Shown here: one piece after another, positions 1 to 11,340 of the stretch
How positions within the stretch are numbered: the stretch's first letter is position 1
Layout of the letters: each line of letters begins with the position of its first letter
Origin: Monoplex corrugatus
Lineage: Eukaryota; Mollusca; Gastropoda; Littorinimorpha; Ranellidae
Direction: 5' to 3'
Length of the DNA stretch: 64,000 bases
Assembly: GCA_030674185.1 (NCBI GenBank)
Contig: JAPXFY010000023.1
Span: 16,112,686 to 16,176,685 of the forward strand
The notes under the pieces: model-generated
What the model was told of the DNA's origin: nothing
The model's input: the letters and a program-made list of their open reading frames with translations, nothing else
Databases searched by the model: none
Program-made: the position numbers and the translations under genes

Positions 1-305
1 TTTTCATTTCAGCAACTGTGGAGTGTAACCACTCCTTGTAAAGCTGATTGTTTCGGCTAGCCAGCTGACCTAGTTTAGCTTGCACACACGCGGTCTGCAA
101 GCGCTCAGACTGCAGAAAGCAAAGGAAGGCTTCTCCAAAATGCAAGCTCCTGGTTGGCTGAGCCAGTCAGGTGACTACTTTCCTTATTCCGATTGGCTTT
201 CACCCTTGGTGACCTCAACATCCGGTAAAAGCTTTCCTTCTCCGATTCAACACACATTCGCTGATATTTTACAGATAATTCTTTTATTCTCAGTGTGAAT
301 GAAAA
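1..305 (+). promoter_or_regulatory. 5' flank of transposase gene, putative promoter
   Basis: Non-coding sequence ahead of the first transposase exon. An inverted CCAAT box (ATTGG) is visible at 191-195. No TATA box is obvious. The left inverted terminus of the element is not seen and probably lies outside the window. The promoter role is inferred from position only. Confidence 0.3.
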
Positions 306-2707
306 ATGCCAAATACAGGAAAGAAGTTTAGAACCGTTCATAAGTTCGGAAAAACGCAGGAAGAAGCGGAAAACTGTTGTTCAGAGCAGTGAGAAGCCCC
401 AACACCAGCCCACAGAAGCGTCTGCTACACCTGTCGACACTCAACCGCAACCATCAACTTCGGCTGAAAATATGCCTTCAACATCGAGTGGTCTCCATTC
501 AACTGTGGCATCGAAGCGAAAACTGTCATTTTTCAAATTCCAGAAAAGTTCTAGTGACAGTGACAGTTCTGAGGAACAGGTGACGATGGAAGAAGGTGCA
601 GAGATCGACATCCCCACTTCCCAAGAAATGAATGTGATCGTCAACCTTGGCTGTTTGCAGACGATTATCAGCCGTCTGCCTTGTCCTGAATGTAAACAAA
701 CTGTAAGTCAAAATATTTTATCTGTCTAAATTGGGGAGGGAGAAGGGGAGACGGTGATGGATGTTTGTTATTGTGGAATGGGTGTAATTGATTGTGTTTG
801 ATAGAGGATGCTTATGTACAGTGTGTGTGTGTGTGTGAGAAAGTGAATAGTATGTCTGCCAAAGGATGGATAGTATGTTTATCACTCACTATGTGTTTGT
901 AAGAGAATGGTGTGTGTGTTTGTCAATGACTGGATTATGTATGTGTGTGTGTGTAGATTGTGTTTGCATACATCACTGTGTGTATGTTTGTGTATGGAGA
1001 TTGTGTTTGCATACATCACTGTGTGTGTGTGTGTGAGAAAGTGAATAGTATATTTGCCAAAGGATGGATTGTGTATTTATCACAATGTGTCTATGTGTTT
1101 GTAAGTGAATCTGAGGGAGCTATCAATGTTAGCAGAAGGGAGGCCACCGACCAGAGAATTTAATTTTGTTTGTTTGTTTGTTTTTAGTTGCTGACGGTGC
1201 GTGAAGGAGGGAAGGAGTTCCGCCATGGTTCTGCCTGTTACCTGGAAGTTTGCTGCAGTGACTGCGGGAAGGTGTCTTCTGACTGGACCTCGAAGAAATC
1301 CGGCTCCACCCACACAGGCTACGATATTAACAGGCGTCTAGTTACTGCTGCATCAACTTGTGGCATGATGTTTTCGCAGATCAAGAGGCTGTTTGCTTTG
1401 ATGGGCATGCCACCACCCATGAGTGAGCCAACTTGGTATTTTTACAAACGCAGACTACACATGGGAGTGAAGCGGGCAGCAGACAAACACCTCCAGGATG
1501 CTGCAAACCAGATCCGAAGGACATATGCTGATATGAACATTGGTTTACCAGATGATAATGGGATACTGAATATATCTGTATCAATTGATGGCAGCTGGCA
1601 GAAGAGGGGACACACTTCCCATAACGGTGTGGTGACTGTCATAGAGACCATGACAGGTCTGATAGCTGACTTCATTTCTCTAAGCAATTACTGCCAGATG
1701 TGTGAAGCCGGTCCCAAGCCAGAGGATGCCAACTATGAAGACTGGGCCCGTGAACATCGCAGCAAATGCCAAAAGAACATTGACTGCTCATCAGGTGCCA
1801 TGGAGATGGAGGGAGCTGTCAAGATATTCCAGCGTTCTGTGGCTCTTCATGGTTTCAGATACACAGAAATGCTGGGAGATGGTGATGCCAAAACATACAA
1901 GCGTGTGACAGAGGCAGAGCCATATGACGGCTACCCCATTGAAAAATTGGAGTGCGTAAACCATGTGACAAAAAGAATGGGGACTGCTTTGCGGAACCTT
2001 GTGCAAAAAAAAAAGGCACAAAACCAGCCAATAGGAGGGCGTGGCAGGCTGACTGACGCACGCATAAAAAGACTCACCAATTACTATGGAAGTGCGATAA
2101 AAAACAATGTAGGGGACCTGGAGGCATTGCAGCAGGCAGTGTGGGCCTCTTTCTTCCACACCCTCAGCAGTGATGAGAGCCACAATCACACCATGTGTCC
2201 AGAGGGCCCAACATCTTGGTGTTTCTTCAACAGGGCACAAGCAAATAATGTGCAACCACCCGCACACGACCATCCACTCCCTGCCGATATTGGAGAAGCT
2301 CTGAAGCCCATCTACCAAAGATTAGGTGACCCTCAACTGCTTCGAAGATGTCTGGCTGGCAAAACACAGAACTCTAATGAGAGTTTTCACTCTTTGCTTT
2401 GGAGTATTTGCCCCAAAGAAAGGTGGGCAGTCATCGAACTGTTGACACTGCACTTGGCATAGCGGTCCAGAAGTTCAACCAGGGATCCACAGCCTTGCTG
2501 AGCATCATGTTGGAGCTGGAGCTGCTGCAGACTACCACCACTGCAGAGTATGGTGAGCAGGAGGATGTGAAACGAGTGAAGAAGGCCACCAGCAGAAGTT
2601 CGAAGCAAGCACAGGAAAAGAGAAGGAAAATTGAAGACATTCGCCGCAGGGAACGCACAAAACTTCTTGAGCGTGAGGGACCTGCATATGGTGCTGGGGA
2701 CTTTTGA
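306..2707 (+). pseudogene. Mutator/Kolobok-like DDE transposase, copy 1, two frame breaks
   Basis: Cut-and-paste transposase of the metazoan 'Mutator-like transposase domain' type. Exon 1 (306-702) gives a basic, Ser/Pro-rich N-terminus ending in CPEC. The intron is 703-1187 (GTAAGT...TTTTAG, phase 0). Exon 2 (1188-2707) opens with a second Cys pair (CCSDC), so the splice assembles a likely zinc-binding CxxC...CxxC module. Candidate catalytic residues are Asp 1587-1589 (SIDGSWQKRG), Asp 1878-1880 or 1884-1886 (LGDGDAK) and Glu 2379-2381 (NESFHSLLW). The C-terminus is a basic coiled-coil-like tail. The first good ATG is 306. Its frame joins the main exon 1 frame only if one A of the run at 350-354 is dropped. 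A C is missing near 2428 relative to copy 2, shifting the last 90 or so codons. Both breaks sit where sequencing error is plausible. The family call is strong; Mutator versus Kolobok is not settled. Confidence 0.8.
703..1187 (+). other. Intron of transposase gene, TG-rich
   Basis: Bounded by GTAAGT and TTTTTAG, it joins exons in phase 0. It holds (TG)n tracts and an imperfect duplication of a segment of about 65 bp around 'gagaaagtgaatagta' (about 838-900 and 1035-1095). Confidence 0.75.
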
Positions 2708-4096
2708 AAGAATTTTCTGACTGGTGTGATATCAGAGAGTGGTGAGAGTACCATTTTCAAATGATTTCAAATGATATTTTATATTTTTTCACATTTGGAA
2801 ACAAATTATAATCTTTGAAACTGTTTTTCTCAAAAACTTGTATTTGCGTGCAAGTGACGTGTTTGCCCCTCTTATATCTTTGGCTAGAGAGAAGCTATTG
2901 ACCTAAAATTTGGCACACTTATGTAAAATTGGCTGCCAAGTGCAAGAAAAACTATCAAAAAGGTCTCTAAAATAAATAGTTTTCATGATATTTAATTTCT
3001 TTATGGTCCACCCGAAAAGGAAAAAAATTGTCAAATGTAGACTGCTTGCTAATGGCCACTAGTGCACCAATCACTTTATGATATGTTTTGTTGCATAAAA
3101 GGACATCAGATGAACCATTGTAAAGAATCAAAACTTTTTTTTTCATGATGGATCTACTCATTGGTTGAGGTGCAAAATCGCTACCGTTTTGACAGGTAAT
3201 ATTTAATGGAAAAAAATCATATATATTTTTCTAATGCATATATTGATTCCAAACTTTGCACAGAAGTTATCATTGCCATAAAGAAGCTGTGTGCCAAATT
3301 TCACTTTGATAGCTTTGGTAGAAGCTGAGGGGGGAAAAAAATGACCAAAATTCACTCTAAGGTCCCCTTAAGGTCAGTGTGGCAGACATCAATCATAATT
3401 TATTTTCAGCGAATGTGGAAAAGGGCCTCTGTTAACACAGTTGAACGTAAGAAAGTGCATGTGTATTTTCAAACGCTTGACAAAAGTATGTAGATTTCAA
3501 GATGGGAATCGCCCCTTTATGTAAGGATTCATTCATCAAAATTGCTAACCAAAGCGTGCCATTCTAGACTCTTTAGACTCTGGTAGTTGTTAAGACTAAA
3601 AGATTTGTCATCACTTATTAAATTACCATTTTTAAAGTGCCATGACAGGTGTCTTACAATATGACCCTCGCTTTGGTTATTCGGTGAAATGATTGAATCC
3701 CTTTCTGTGGAAACAGTGGGGTCTTGACCCGTTTTAGCAAGCCCCTTTTAAGGGAGTCTCTCTTATTTTTTCTTTCATAGGTGTTCGTTTTTTTTTAATA
3801 TGAGTGTTTACAGTATGGGGTTAGTGTAGAAGTTTTTTGTTTTTTTTCTTCATTATTTTTGATGAGTGTTCTCAGTATTGGGTTAACTAAGTGTATGTGG
3901 ACTTTCCCCTTTAGCGTGTAGTGTGTGAAAGTTAATGAAAACAGGGTTTTTTTTTCGTTTTTTTTGTTGCTTTTTTTTTTTTGGTATTCAGTCACCAATT
4001 GAAATTGTACATGTGTAATTTAATGGCAATGTAAAAGTAAATTTTCCGTTGTTGGGCAAAGTGCATGTTGCCGAGTTTTCTTCCTAAGTAGGCCTA
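1288..4096 (+). repeat. Tandem duplication unit, copy 1
   Basis: Begins inside transposase exon 2 at 'ctcgaagaaatccgg' and ends at 'ctaagtaggcctac'. It continues about 730 bp past the presumed transposon end (TTAA at 3368-3371). The next unit starts at once with the same sequence, sharing 'acc' at the junction. Coding parts of the two units are almost identical. Non-coding parts differ mainly by homopolymer length. Confidence 0.9.
3330..3371 (+). repeat. Presumed right terminus of transposon (copy 1) with TTAA
   Basis: Reverse strand reads GGGGACCTTAGAGTGAATTT inward from TTAA (3368-3371). A GGG-type terminus next to TTAA fits Kolobok-type ends. The duplicate is at 6174-6177, where the sequence is slightly changed. 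The left end is not in the window, so the call is inference. Confidence 0.35.
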
Positions 4097-6997
4097 CCTC
4101 GAAGAAATCCGGCTCCACCCACACAGGCTACGATATTAACAGGCGTCTAGTTACTGCTGCATCAACTTGTGGCATGATGTTTTCGCAGATCAAGAGGCTG
4201 TTTGCTTTGATGGGCATGCCACCACCCATGAGTGAGCCAACTTGGTATTTTTACAAACGCAGACTACACATGGGAGTGAAGCGGGCAGCAGACAAACACC
4301 TCCAGGATGCTGCAAACCAGATCCGAAGGACATATGCTGATATGAACATTGGTTTACCAGATGATAATGGGATACTGAATATATCTGTATCAATTGATGG
4401 CAGCTGGCAGAAGAGGGGACACACTTCCCATAACGGTGTGGTGACTGTCATAGAGACCATGACAGGTCTGATAGCTGACTTCATTTCTCTAAGCAATTAC
4501 TGCCAGATGTGTGAAGCCGGTCCCAAGCCAGAGGATGCCAACTATGAAGACTGGGCCCGTGAACATCGCAGCAAATGCCAAAAGAACATTGACTGCTCAT
4601 CAGGTGCCATGGAGATGGAGGGAGCTGTCAAGATATTCCAGCGTTCTGTGGCTCTTCATGGTTTCAGATACACAGAAATGCTGGGAGATGGTGATGCCAA
4701 AACATACAAGCGTGTGACAGAGGCAGAGCCATATGACGGCTACCCCATTGAAAAATTGGAGTGCGTAAACCATGTGACAAAAAGAATGGGGACTGCTTTG
4801 CGGAACCTTGTGCAAAAAAAAAAGGCACAAAACCAGCCAATAGGAGGGCGTGGCAGGCTGACTGACGCACGCATAAAAAGACTCACCAATTACTATGGAA
4901 GTGCGATAAAAAACAATGTAGGGGACCTGGAGGCCATGCAGCAGGCAGTGTGGGCCTCTTTCTTCCACACCCTCAGCAGTGATGAGAGCCACAATCACAC
5001 CATGTGTCCAGAGGGCCCAACATCTTGGTGTTTCTTCAACAGGGCACAAGCAAATAATGTGCAACCACCCGCACACGACCATCCACTCCCTGCCGATATT
5101 GGAGAAGCTCTGAAGCCCATCTACCAAAGATTAGGTGACCCTCAACTGCTTCGAAGATGTCTGGCTGGCAAAACACAGAACTCTAATGAGAGTTTTCACT
5201 CTTTGCTTTGGAGTATTTGCCCCAAAGAAAGGTGGGCCAGTCATCGAACTGTTGACACTGCACTTGGCATAGCGGTCCAGAAGTTCAACCAGGGATCCAC
5301 AGCCTTGCTGAGCATCATGTTGGAGCTGGAGCTGCTGCAGACTACCACCACTGCAGAGTATGGTGAGCAGGAGGATGTGAAACGAGTGAAGAAGGCCACC
5401 AGCAGAAGTTCGAAGCAAGCACAGGAAAAGAGAAGGAAAATTGAAGACATTCGCCGCAGGGAACGCCAAAAACTTCTTGAGCGTGAGGGACCTGCATATG
5501 GTGCTGGGGACTTTTGAAAGAATTTTCTGACTGGTGTGATATCAGAGAGTGGTGAGAGTACCATTTTCAAATGATTTCAAATGATATTTTATATTTTTTC
5601 ACATTTGGAAACAAATTATAATCTTTGAAACTGTTTTTCTCAAAACTTGTATTTGCGTGCAAGTGACGTGTTTGCCCCTCTTATATCTTTGGCTAGAGAG
5701 AAGCTATTGACCTAAAATTTGGCACACTTATGTAAAATTGGCTGCCAAGTGCAAGAAAACTATCAAAAGGTCTCTAAAATAAATAGTTTTCATGATATTT
5801 AATTTCTTTATGGTCCACCCGAAAAGGAAAAAAATTGTCAAATGTAGACTGCTTGCTAATGGCCACTAGTGCACCAATCACTTTATGATATGTTTTGTTG
5901 CATAAAAGGACATCAGATGAAACCATTGTAAAGAATCAAAACTTTTTTTACATGATGGATCTACTCATTGGTTGAGGTGCAAAATCGCTACCGTTTTGAC
6001 AGGTAATATTTAATGGAAAAAATCATATATATTTTTCTAATGCATATATTGATTCCAAACTTTGCACAGAAGTTATCATTGCCATAAAGAAGCTGTGTGC
6101 CAAATTTCACTTTGATAGCTTTGGTAGAAGCTGAGGGGGGAAAAAATGACCAAAATTCACTCTAAGTCCCCCCTTAAGGTCAGTGTGGCAGACATCAATC
6201 ATAATTTATTTTCAGCCGAATGTGGAAAAGGGCCCTCTGTTAACACAGTTGAACGTAAGAAAGTGCATGTGTATTTTCAAAACGCTGACAAAAGTATGTA
6301 GATTTCAAGATGGAATCGCCCTTCATGTAAGGATTCATTCATCAAAACTTGCTAACCAAAGCGTGCCATTCTAGACTCTTTAGACTCTGGTAGTTGTTAA
6401 GACTAAAAGATTTGTCATCACTTATTAAATCTACCATTTTTCAAACGTGCCATGACAGGTAGTCTTACAATATGACCGTCGCTTTGGTTATTCGGTGAAC
6501 TGATTGAATCCTTTCTGTGGAAACAGTGGGCTCTTGACCCCGTTCTTAGCAAGCCGCTTTAAGGGAGTCTCTCTTATTTTTTCTTTCATAGGTGTTCGTT
6601 TTTTTTTAATATGAGTGTTTACAGTATGGGGTTAGTGTAGAAGTTTTTTGTTTTTTTTCTTCATTATTTTTGATGAGTGTTCTCAGTATTGGGTTAACTA
6701 AGTGTATGTGGACTTTCTCCCCTTTAGCGTGTAGTGTGTGACAAGCTTAATGATATACATGACTTATTTTACGTTTTTTTTGTTGCTTATTTGTATTGAA
6801 ATGAAATACCTGGAACCATTGTTAGTTGTAGGGTAACTTGAGATCTGATTTCTGTTCGTCTCAAGATGTGTATAATAGCAGACTACGCACTAATTATTCA
6901 GTCACCAAATGAAATTGTAGGTGGTTAATGGCATGTATAAGTAAATTTGCCTTGTTGGCAAAGTGCATGTTGCGAGTTTCTTCCTAAGTAGGCCTAC
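4097..6997 (+). repeat. Tandem duplication unit, copy 2
   Basis: Second copy of the 2.8-kb unit. It is about 90 bp longer than copy 1 because of extra sequence near 6750-6900. It ends at the same 'taggcctac' motif as copy 1. Confidence 0.9.
4174..5517 (+). CDS. Mutator/Kolobok-like DDE transposase, copy 2 (5'-truncated)
   Basis: A 447-aa open frame matching copy 1 from the segment MMFSQIKRLF to the C-terminal GAGDF. It has the same catalytic motifs (SIDGSWQKRG, LGDGDAK, NESFHSLLW). The frame is unbroken where copy 1 is shifted (GGGCC here, GGGC there), so it reads through to a basic, coiled-coil-like tail. The first exon, the intron and the Cys-rich module are absent because the duplication starts inside exon 2. 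It therefore lacks its own promoter and N-terminal DNA-binding region and is probably not functional alone. ATG 4174 is simply the first in frame; homology runs upstream to 4097. Confidence 0.75.
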   Translation: MMFSQIKRLFALMGMPPPMSEPTWYFYKRRLHMGVKRAADKHLQDAANQIRRTYADMNIGLPDDNGILNISVSIDGSWQKRGHTSHNGVVTVIETMTGLIADFISLSNYCQMCEAGPKPEDANYEDWAREHRSKCQKNIDCSSGAMEMEGAVKIFQRSVALHGFRYTEMLGDGDAKTYKRVTEAEPYDGYPIEKLECVNHVTKRMGTALRNLVQKKKAQNQPIGGRGRLTDARIKRLTNYYGSAIKNNVGDLEAMQQAVWASFFHTLSSDESHNHTMCPEGPTSWCFFNRAQANNVQPPAHDHPLPADIGEALKPIYQRLGDPQLLRRCLAGKTQNSNESFHSLLWSICPKERWASHRTVDTALGIAVQKFNQGSTALLSIMLELELLQTTTTAEYGEQEDVKRVKKATSRSSKQAQEKRRKIEDIRRRERQKLLEREGPAYGAGDF

Positions 6998-8158
6998 TAT
7001 TCATTTTATTTTTTGAAAAGGAAGTGGTGTTTTTCAGCCAATTTTTGATTAGTTCTGCGTTTTAGTGCATGAATATATGAACATCAGCAATGATAGGGCC
7101 CAGGAAGGAAAGGGATAGGTCTTTTCTGGACAAGACATTGAAAGCTGCCCTTCATTTCATCAACAAATGCTTCCCAGTTGGTAATACCCCCACCCACCCA
7201 CCAAAAAAAAAAAAGAAAAGTGCATCCTCTCTGGTGAGGGGGGGTAGGTGGGAGTTAGTGTGTTTTGTTGCATTACTTGGTTGAATTACCGGTTAAGTAG
7301 ATTGCACATTTTCTGGTGAGAGGGTTATTGTAGTGTGTAGTTTTCTTTTTCTGTGTGCATTTCATTGTTTTGGGGTGGGCCCTTTTTTTTTCCTTTTTTC
7401 TTTGTGTTAAAGCATTTCCATTTAGGAATTAGCCCTTGTCACTTTTGACAGTGGTGTTATGGTTATTGGACAGTTTTTTTTCAATGCATGAATAGCTCTA
7501 TTGTGCTTTTGGTTATATTCAGGTGTGTTGTATTATCTAAAAGTAGTCAACAGGATCATGTTACATTCAAAATTGAGATGAAGGTTCATTTTAAATGCAG
7601 ATGAGAAGTGTAGATGAAGGTACAGCTTATTATTGTTTATTTGGGAAGATGTGTCAGCCACATTTTATGTAAGTAATCTGTGGAAGTAAAGCGTATTTGA
7701 AGCTGAAGATTCTTGCTTAGTTTCACTCAGTGTAATATTTGACACGTGAAACAGAATGTGGTTACACAATGTAATATGCTGCCTCATTCTCCCGTCCAGT
7801 TTAATGTAGCGTAGAACGGTTTCTGGTATTAGATTACTCTGGGGTTGGTTAGCTCATTGTCTGCCAGCTGTTTCACTGGGATCCAGCATCCTGTGTGCCA
7901 TGATTTGCTGAAAGTCCAATTCAGGGAAACAACAGTTTTAACTCCTGTTGGTTGCAAAAGTCACTGAACAATAAAAACCAATCTACAAATGTATATTTCT
8001 GATCTGAGTGTGCTGGTCCTTTTGAGTGTGCAAGAGTACTTTTCTGTTGTGTGTATTGGTCTCCTTTGGTCTGAATGTCTAATAGACCAATGTAGATTAC
8101 CAGTGGTAGTTACTGCAAGTTATCTGGATCCCATACCCTATACATCAACTGTAAAAAC
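6998..8158. other. Intergenic, no gene seen
   Basis: AT-rich, with poly-A and poly-T tracts and short frames only (longest about 64 codons). No protein similarity recognised. Confidence 0.5.
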
Positions 8159-8162
8159 TTAA

Positions 8163-8298
8163 ACTCTTGGACTCCCTCACTTTATCCACCGGCTTCCTCC
8201 AGGAAGCAGATTGATGTGAGAGAATCTAAGGGTTGTTTTGCTTTTCAAGCATGGTTGATGTAAAGGATGCTGGTAGGCAGGGTGCAGGTGTCAAAGGG
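8163..8298. repeat. Diverged TTAA-flanked hairpin MITE
   Basis: Starts after TTAA (8159-8162) with 'gactccctcac..tatccacc', shows an inner palindrome around 'ggcttcctccaggaagc', and ends 'gtcaaaggg' before TTAA (8299-8302). Same family as the hairpin at 24481-24539 but longer and decayed. Confidence 0.45.
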
Positions 8299-8685
8299 TT
8301 AAAACGATCTTCCATCTCTGCAGTACAAATGTATAAACAGTCCTACCCCCTTCCCAGAATGCATCACTCTTGCCACATCAAGAAAAAATATTTACTGTTT
8401 TGTAACCAGTACAAAGCCCACTGAAAATAATATTAACCTTCAAATTATCGTAGTCCCTACTGTAATCTTCACCACACCTACTATACTATGGTATAGGCCT
8501 ACATTTTTGTGCCCCCAATTGGGGAAGATGACACTGCCACTGCTTTCAAACGACCCTAGTATGGTATTCTCACATTTGGGTATTACTGACCCATGTTTGC
8601 TTACAATGAAGCATGCATGGCATACACACTATGGATTTATTGACCCATTGCTAGTTGACTTTTTTTTTTTATACCAAGTAGTCTA

Positions 8686-10095
8686 CAGATGAAACCAGGA
8701 AAAGCCCCTGGAAAAATCCCCAAAGATATGTCAAAATCAATTTTCATTGCACTTCCAAAGACAGGGGCTATAGAATACGAACTCCGCACAATCAGTTTGA
8801 CGAGTCATGTAACAAAAATCCTGTTAAGAATAATCATGATGAGGACAAGGAATAGAATCAAAAGAGAAATAGCAGAACAGTGTGGATTTGTCGAAGGGAA
8901 AGGAACTATTAATGCCATATAGGCTACATCCTAAGAACTATCACAGAGAGGTCAATTGAGATGAATAAGGATTTGTATTTAGGCTTTGTTGACTACACCA
9001 AGGCTTTTGATTGGGCAAGACATGAAGAATTGATCAACCAACTGTAGAGACTCAATGTTGATGCAAGAAATCTACGAATAATCAGAAATATGTAGGGGCC
9101 TACTGGGAACAAACAGCTGCAATGAGAATAGAAAACACTAGCCTAAGCTCTTTCCAAATCATCAAGAGGAATCGGACAGGGTTGCGTTTTGCCACCAGAT
9201 CTGTTTTCACTTTACAGTGAAAACATGAGAAACCTAGAAGACCCTGGATTAAAGGTTGGAGGGAAAATGATAAAACATTCGATACGCAGATGACACCGTG
9301 CTAATTGCAGAAAATGAAAGGGACCTACAAAACCTTGTGAATATAGGCCTACTAGAAATAGAAAGCAAAGGTATGGGGTTGGAACTAAACAGCAGGAAGA
9401 CTGAAGTCATGGTGATCAGTAAAAAAAACATGAAATCCCCTCATGCAAAATAACGGCAAATGGCACAACCTTGACACATGTTGATAAATTCAAATACCTG
9501 GGAACTATCATTTCATCAGACGGCAGATGCACATCAGAAATAGCCGGCAGAATTGGCCAAGCTAAAACAGCATTCGAGAAGATGAAAGGCATTCTTACCA
9601 ACAAATGCCTATCAATTAACATCAGGAAGAGTCCTTGAATGTTATATAGAACCAATACTGTTGTACGGATGCGAGGCGTGGACAGTCAGCAAGCAAAGCC
9701 AGAGCGGGATCGAGGCAGCCAAGATTTGGTTTCTAAGAATGTTGAGAGTTCCATGGACAGCAAAGAGAAAGAGTTCCATGGACAGCAAAGAGAACAACGA
9801 GACAGTCTTGATGGAGGCAGACACAAGTAGATCACTCGTAAGGAAGATCAGGAAAAGACAGGTAACATTTATAGCCATTTTATGAGGAAGGGGGATTTGG
9901 AGCACCTGGTCACAATGGGGAACACTGGAGGGAAAGAGTACCAGGTAGACCCAGGGAAAAAATGCTGGATGGACTTGCAGAGTGGCTGGGGACGAGGAGG
10001 GTGGGGGAGATGCTAGGGGCAACGAGAGATTAGAGACAGATGGAAGTCCATGATCGCCAATGCCATGCAGCAGGGTAGCCTACCTGATGACGAGT
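8686..10095 (+). pseudogene. RTE/BovB-like LINE reverse transcriptase, decayed
   Basis: A non-LTR retrotransposon RT read across several frames. Pieces in order: 'IFIALPKTG...RTISLTSHVTKILL' (from 8689), a 'VDYTKAFD' block near 8990, the catalytic 'RYADDTVLIAE' box near 9275-9310, a 'KFKYLGTIIS' block near 9490 and 'LYGCEAWTV' near 9665. A C-terminal 'RPREKMLDG' stretch lies near 9950. This block order is typical of RTE/BovB-type elements. Stops and frameshifts between blocks show that it is dead. A 24-bp direct duplication (9751-9798) interrupts the C-terminal part. The endonuclease is missing, so it is 5'-truncated. Confidence 0.75.
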
Positions 10096-10385
10096 CTACA
10101 GTATTTACGCGGCACCAAATCAGGACAACTCAAATCATGACACGCATGTGATCAGCACAGACCACCTTACAACACACACACACAAAGAGGCAGTTGCAGA
10201 ATTCATTGTCAGGAAAAGAGGTGGGTTTTTAAATTGGATTCAAAAGCAGGATAGGTGATAGATGAACGAAGAATGGAAGTTTACTCCAGGCAGATGGTCC
10301 CGAAACAGCAAATGAACTCTTGACTTACGGTTGAAATTTAGCAACCTGAAGGGAAAGAGTATCTGAAACCGAGCGCAATGAGCTA

Positions 10386-10540
10386 GCTGACGTAGGCTCC
10401 TATAAATATTGAGGTCAACAAACATGTGACACAGGAAGCTGACGTAGGCTCCTATAAATATTGAGGTCAACAAACATGTGACACAGCAAGCTGACGTAGG
10501 CTCCTATAAATATTGAGGTCAACAAACATATGACAGAGCA
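10386..10540 (+). repeat. Three tandem copies of a unit of about 59 bp
   Basis: The unit contains 'agctgacgtaggctcctat' followed by 'aaatattgaggtcaacaaac', repeated three times with few changes, within the minus-strand LINE fragment. Confidence 0.9.
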
Positions 10541-10544
10541 GACT

Positions 10545-11065
10545 GGTGTATCTTTCTGTCGAAACAACTGCAAAACTCGTTCTCCCCTTCATAAAGTCTT
10601 GCATTGACTATTGCAATTCACTCCTGTCTGGTCTTCCTGCCTCCACCATTCACATCCTACAGCGCATTCAAAACAATGCAGCCCGCTTTGTACTCAAAAA
10701 GAAAAAAGCTGACCACATCTCTCTTCTCCTGGCACAACTTCACTTGCTCCCTGCATCAAAGCGCATACAGTAGGCCTACAAACTAGACACCATCTGCTCC
10801 AAAAGCCTCAATAACGCAGCTACCGATTACCGGTCAAGTTTACTTGTGATCTATGTTCCCTCACGTACCCTCTGCTCTGCCTCCGATCCTCTCACTTTTC
10901 GCTTTCCACGCACAAAGTTCAATACCTATAATTTTCCATTGCTTTTCTTCTTTCTCCCCATTTATGTGTGTGTGCATGTGTATGTTCAGCGCTTAGATTT
11001 GATTTACCAGTATATCAAGACTTTGCGCTATAGAAATATTGCAATTATTATTACTATTATAACCA
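10545..11065 (+). pseudogene. L2-like LINE 3' end, plus strand
   Basis: Encodes [15 protein letters not shown], then [16 protein letters not shown], then a [16 protein letters not shown] block, then [14 protein letters not shown]. It is the same family as the longer copy at 52.6-54.2 kb. It ends with the L2-type tail 'gcgcttagatttgattt' and 'ttgcgctatagaaat', then ATT repeats. Between ORF and tail lies a short TG-rich stretch (10965-10990). Heavily 5'-truncated. Confidence 0.7.
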
Positions 11066-11340
11066 GTGTATAGAGCGAGGAAGACCGATATGATCAAGCT
11101 GTTTCTTAAGCTGGTAATCCAGAAAGGAGAATGTTACAGTAGCCAAGACTAAGAGATGTCACAAGCTTATATGCAGCCTCAACTGAAAGATATCTGCTAA
11201 CGCAACTAACACGCAGTGTGATAGCACGACTGGCAAATCTGTGTTAAAAACTTCTGCATGGAAAGAGCGTTGTCCAAGGTCACACCCACGTTCTTGACAG
11301 AATCAGGGAGGATATCACCTAGCTGGACGATTTTTCATCT

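Larger units (their letters stand above)
10190..11340 (-). pseudogene. L2/CR1-like LINE fragment, split by another LINE
   Basis: Minus-strand translation shows the 3' end of an L2/CR1-type RT ORF, including ESNLKTHLFS near 10220-10250 (compare [11 protein letters not shown] in the 52.9-kb copy). Upstream RT text resumes at about 11070-11340. A plus-strand L2-like fragment (10545-11065) interrupts it, so one LINE landed in another. No intact frame. Confidence 0.55.

Noticed and set aside
1791..2318. 175-aa minus-strand frame in the transposase
   Set aside because: Antisense shadow of the transposase exon, also present in copy 2 at 4600-5127.
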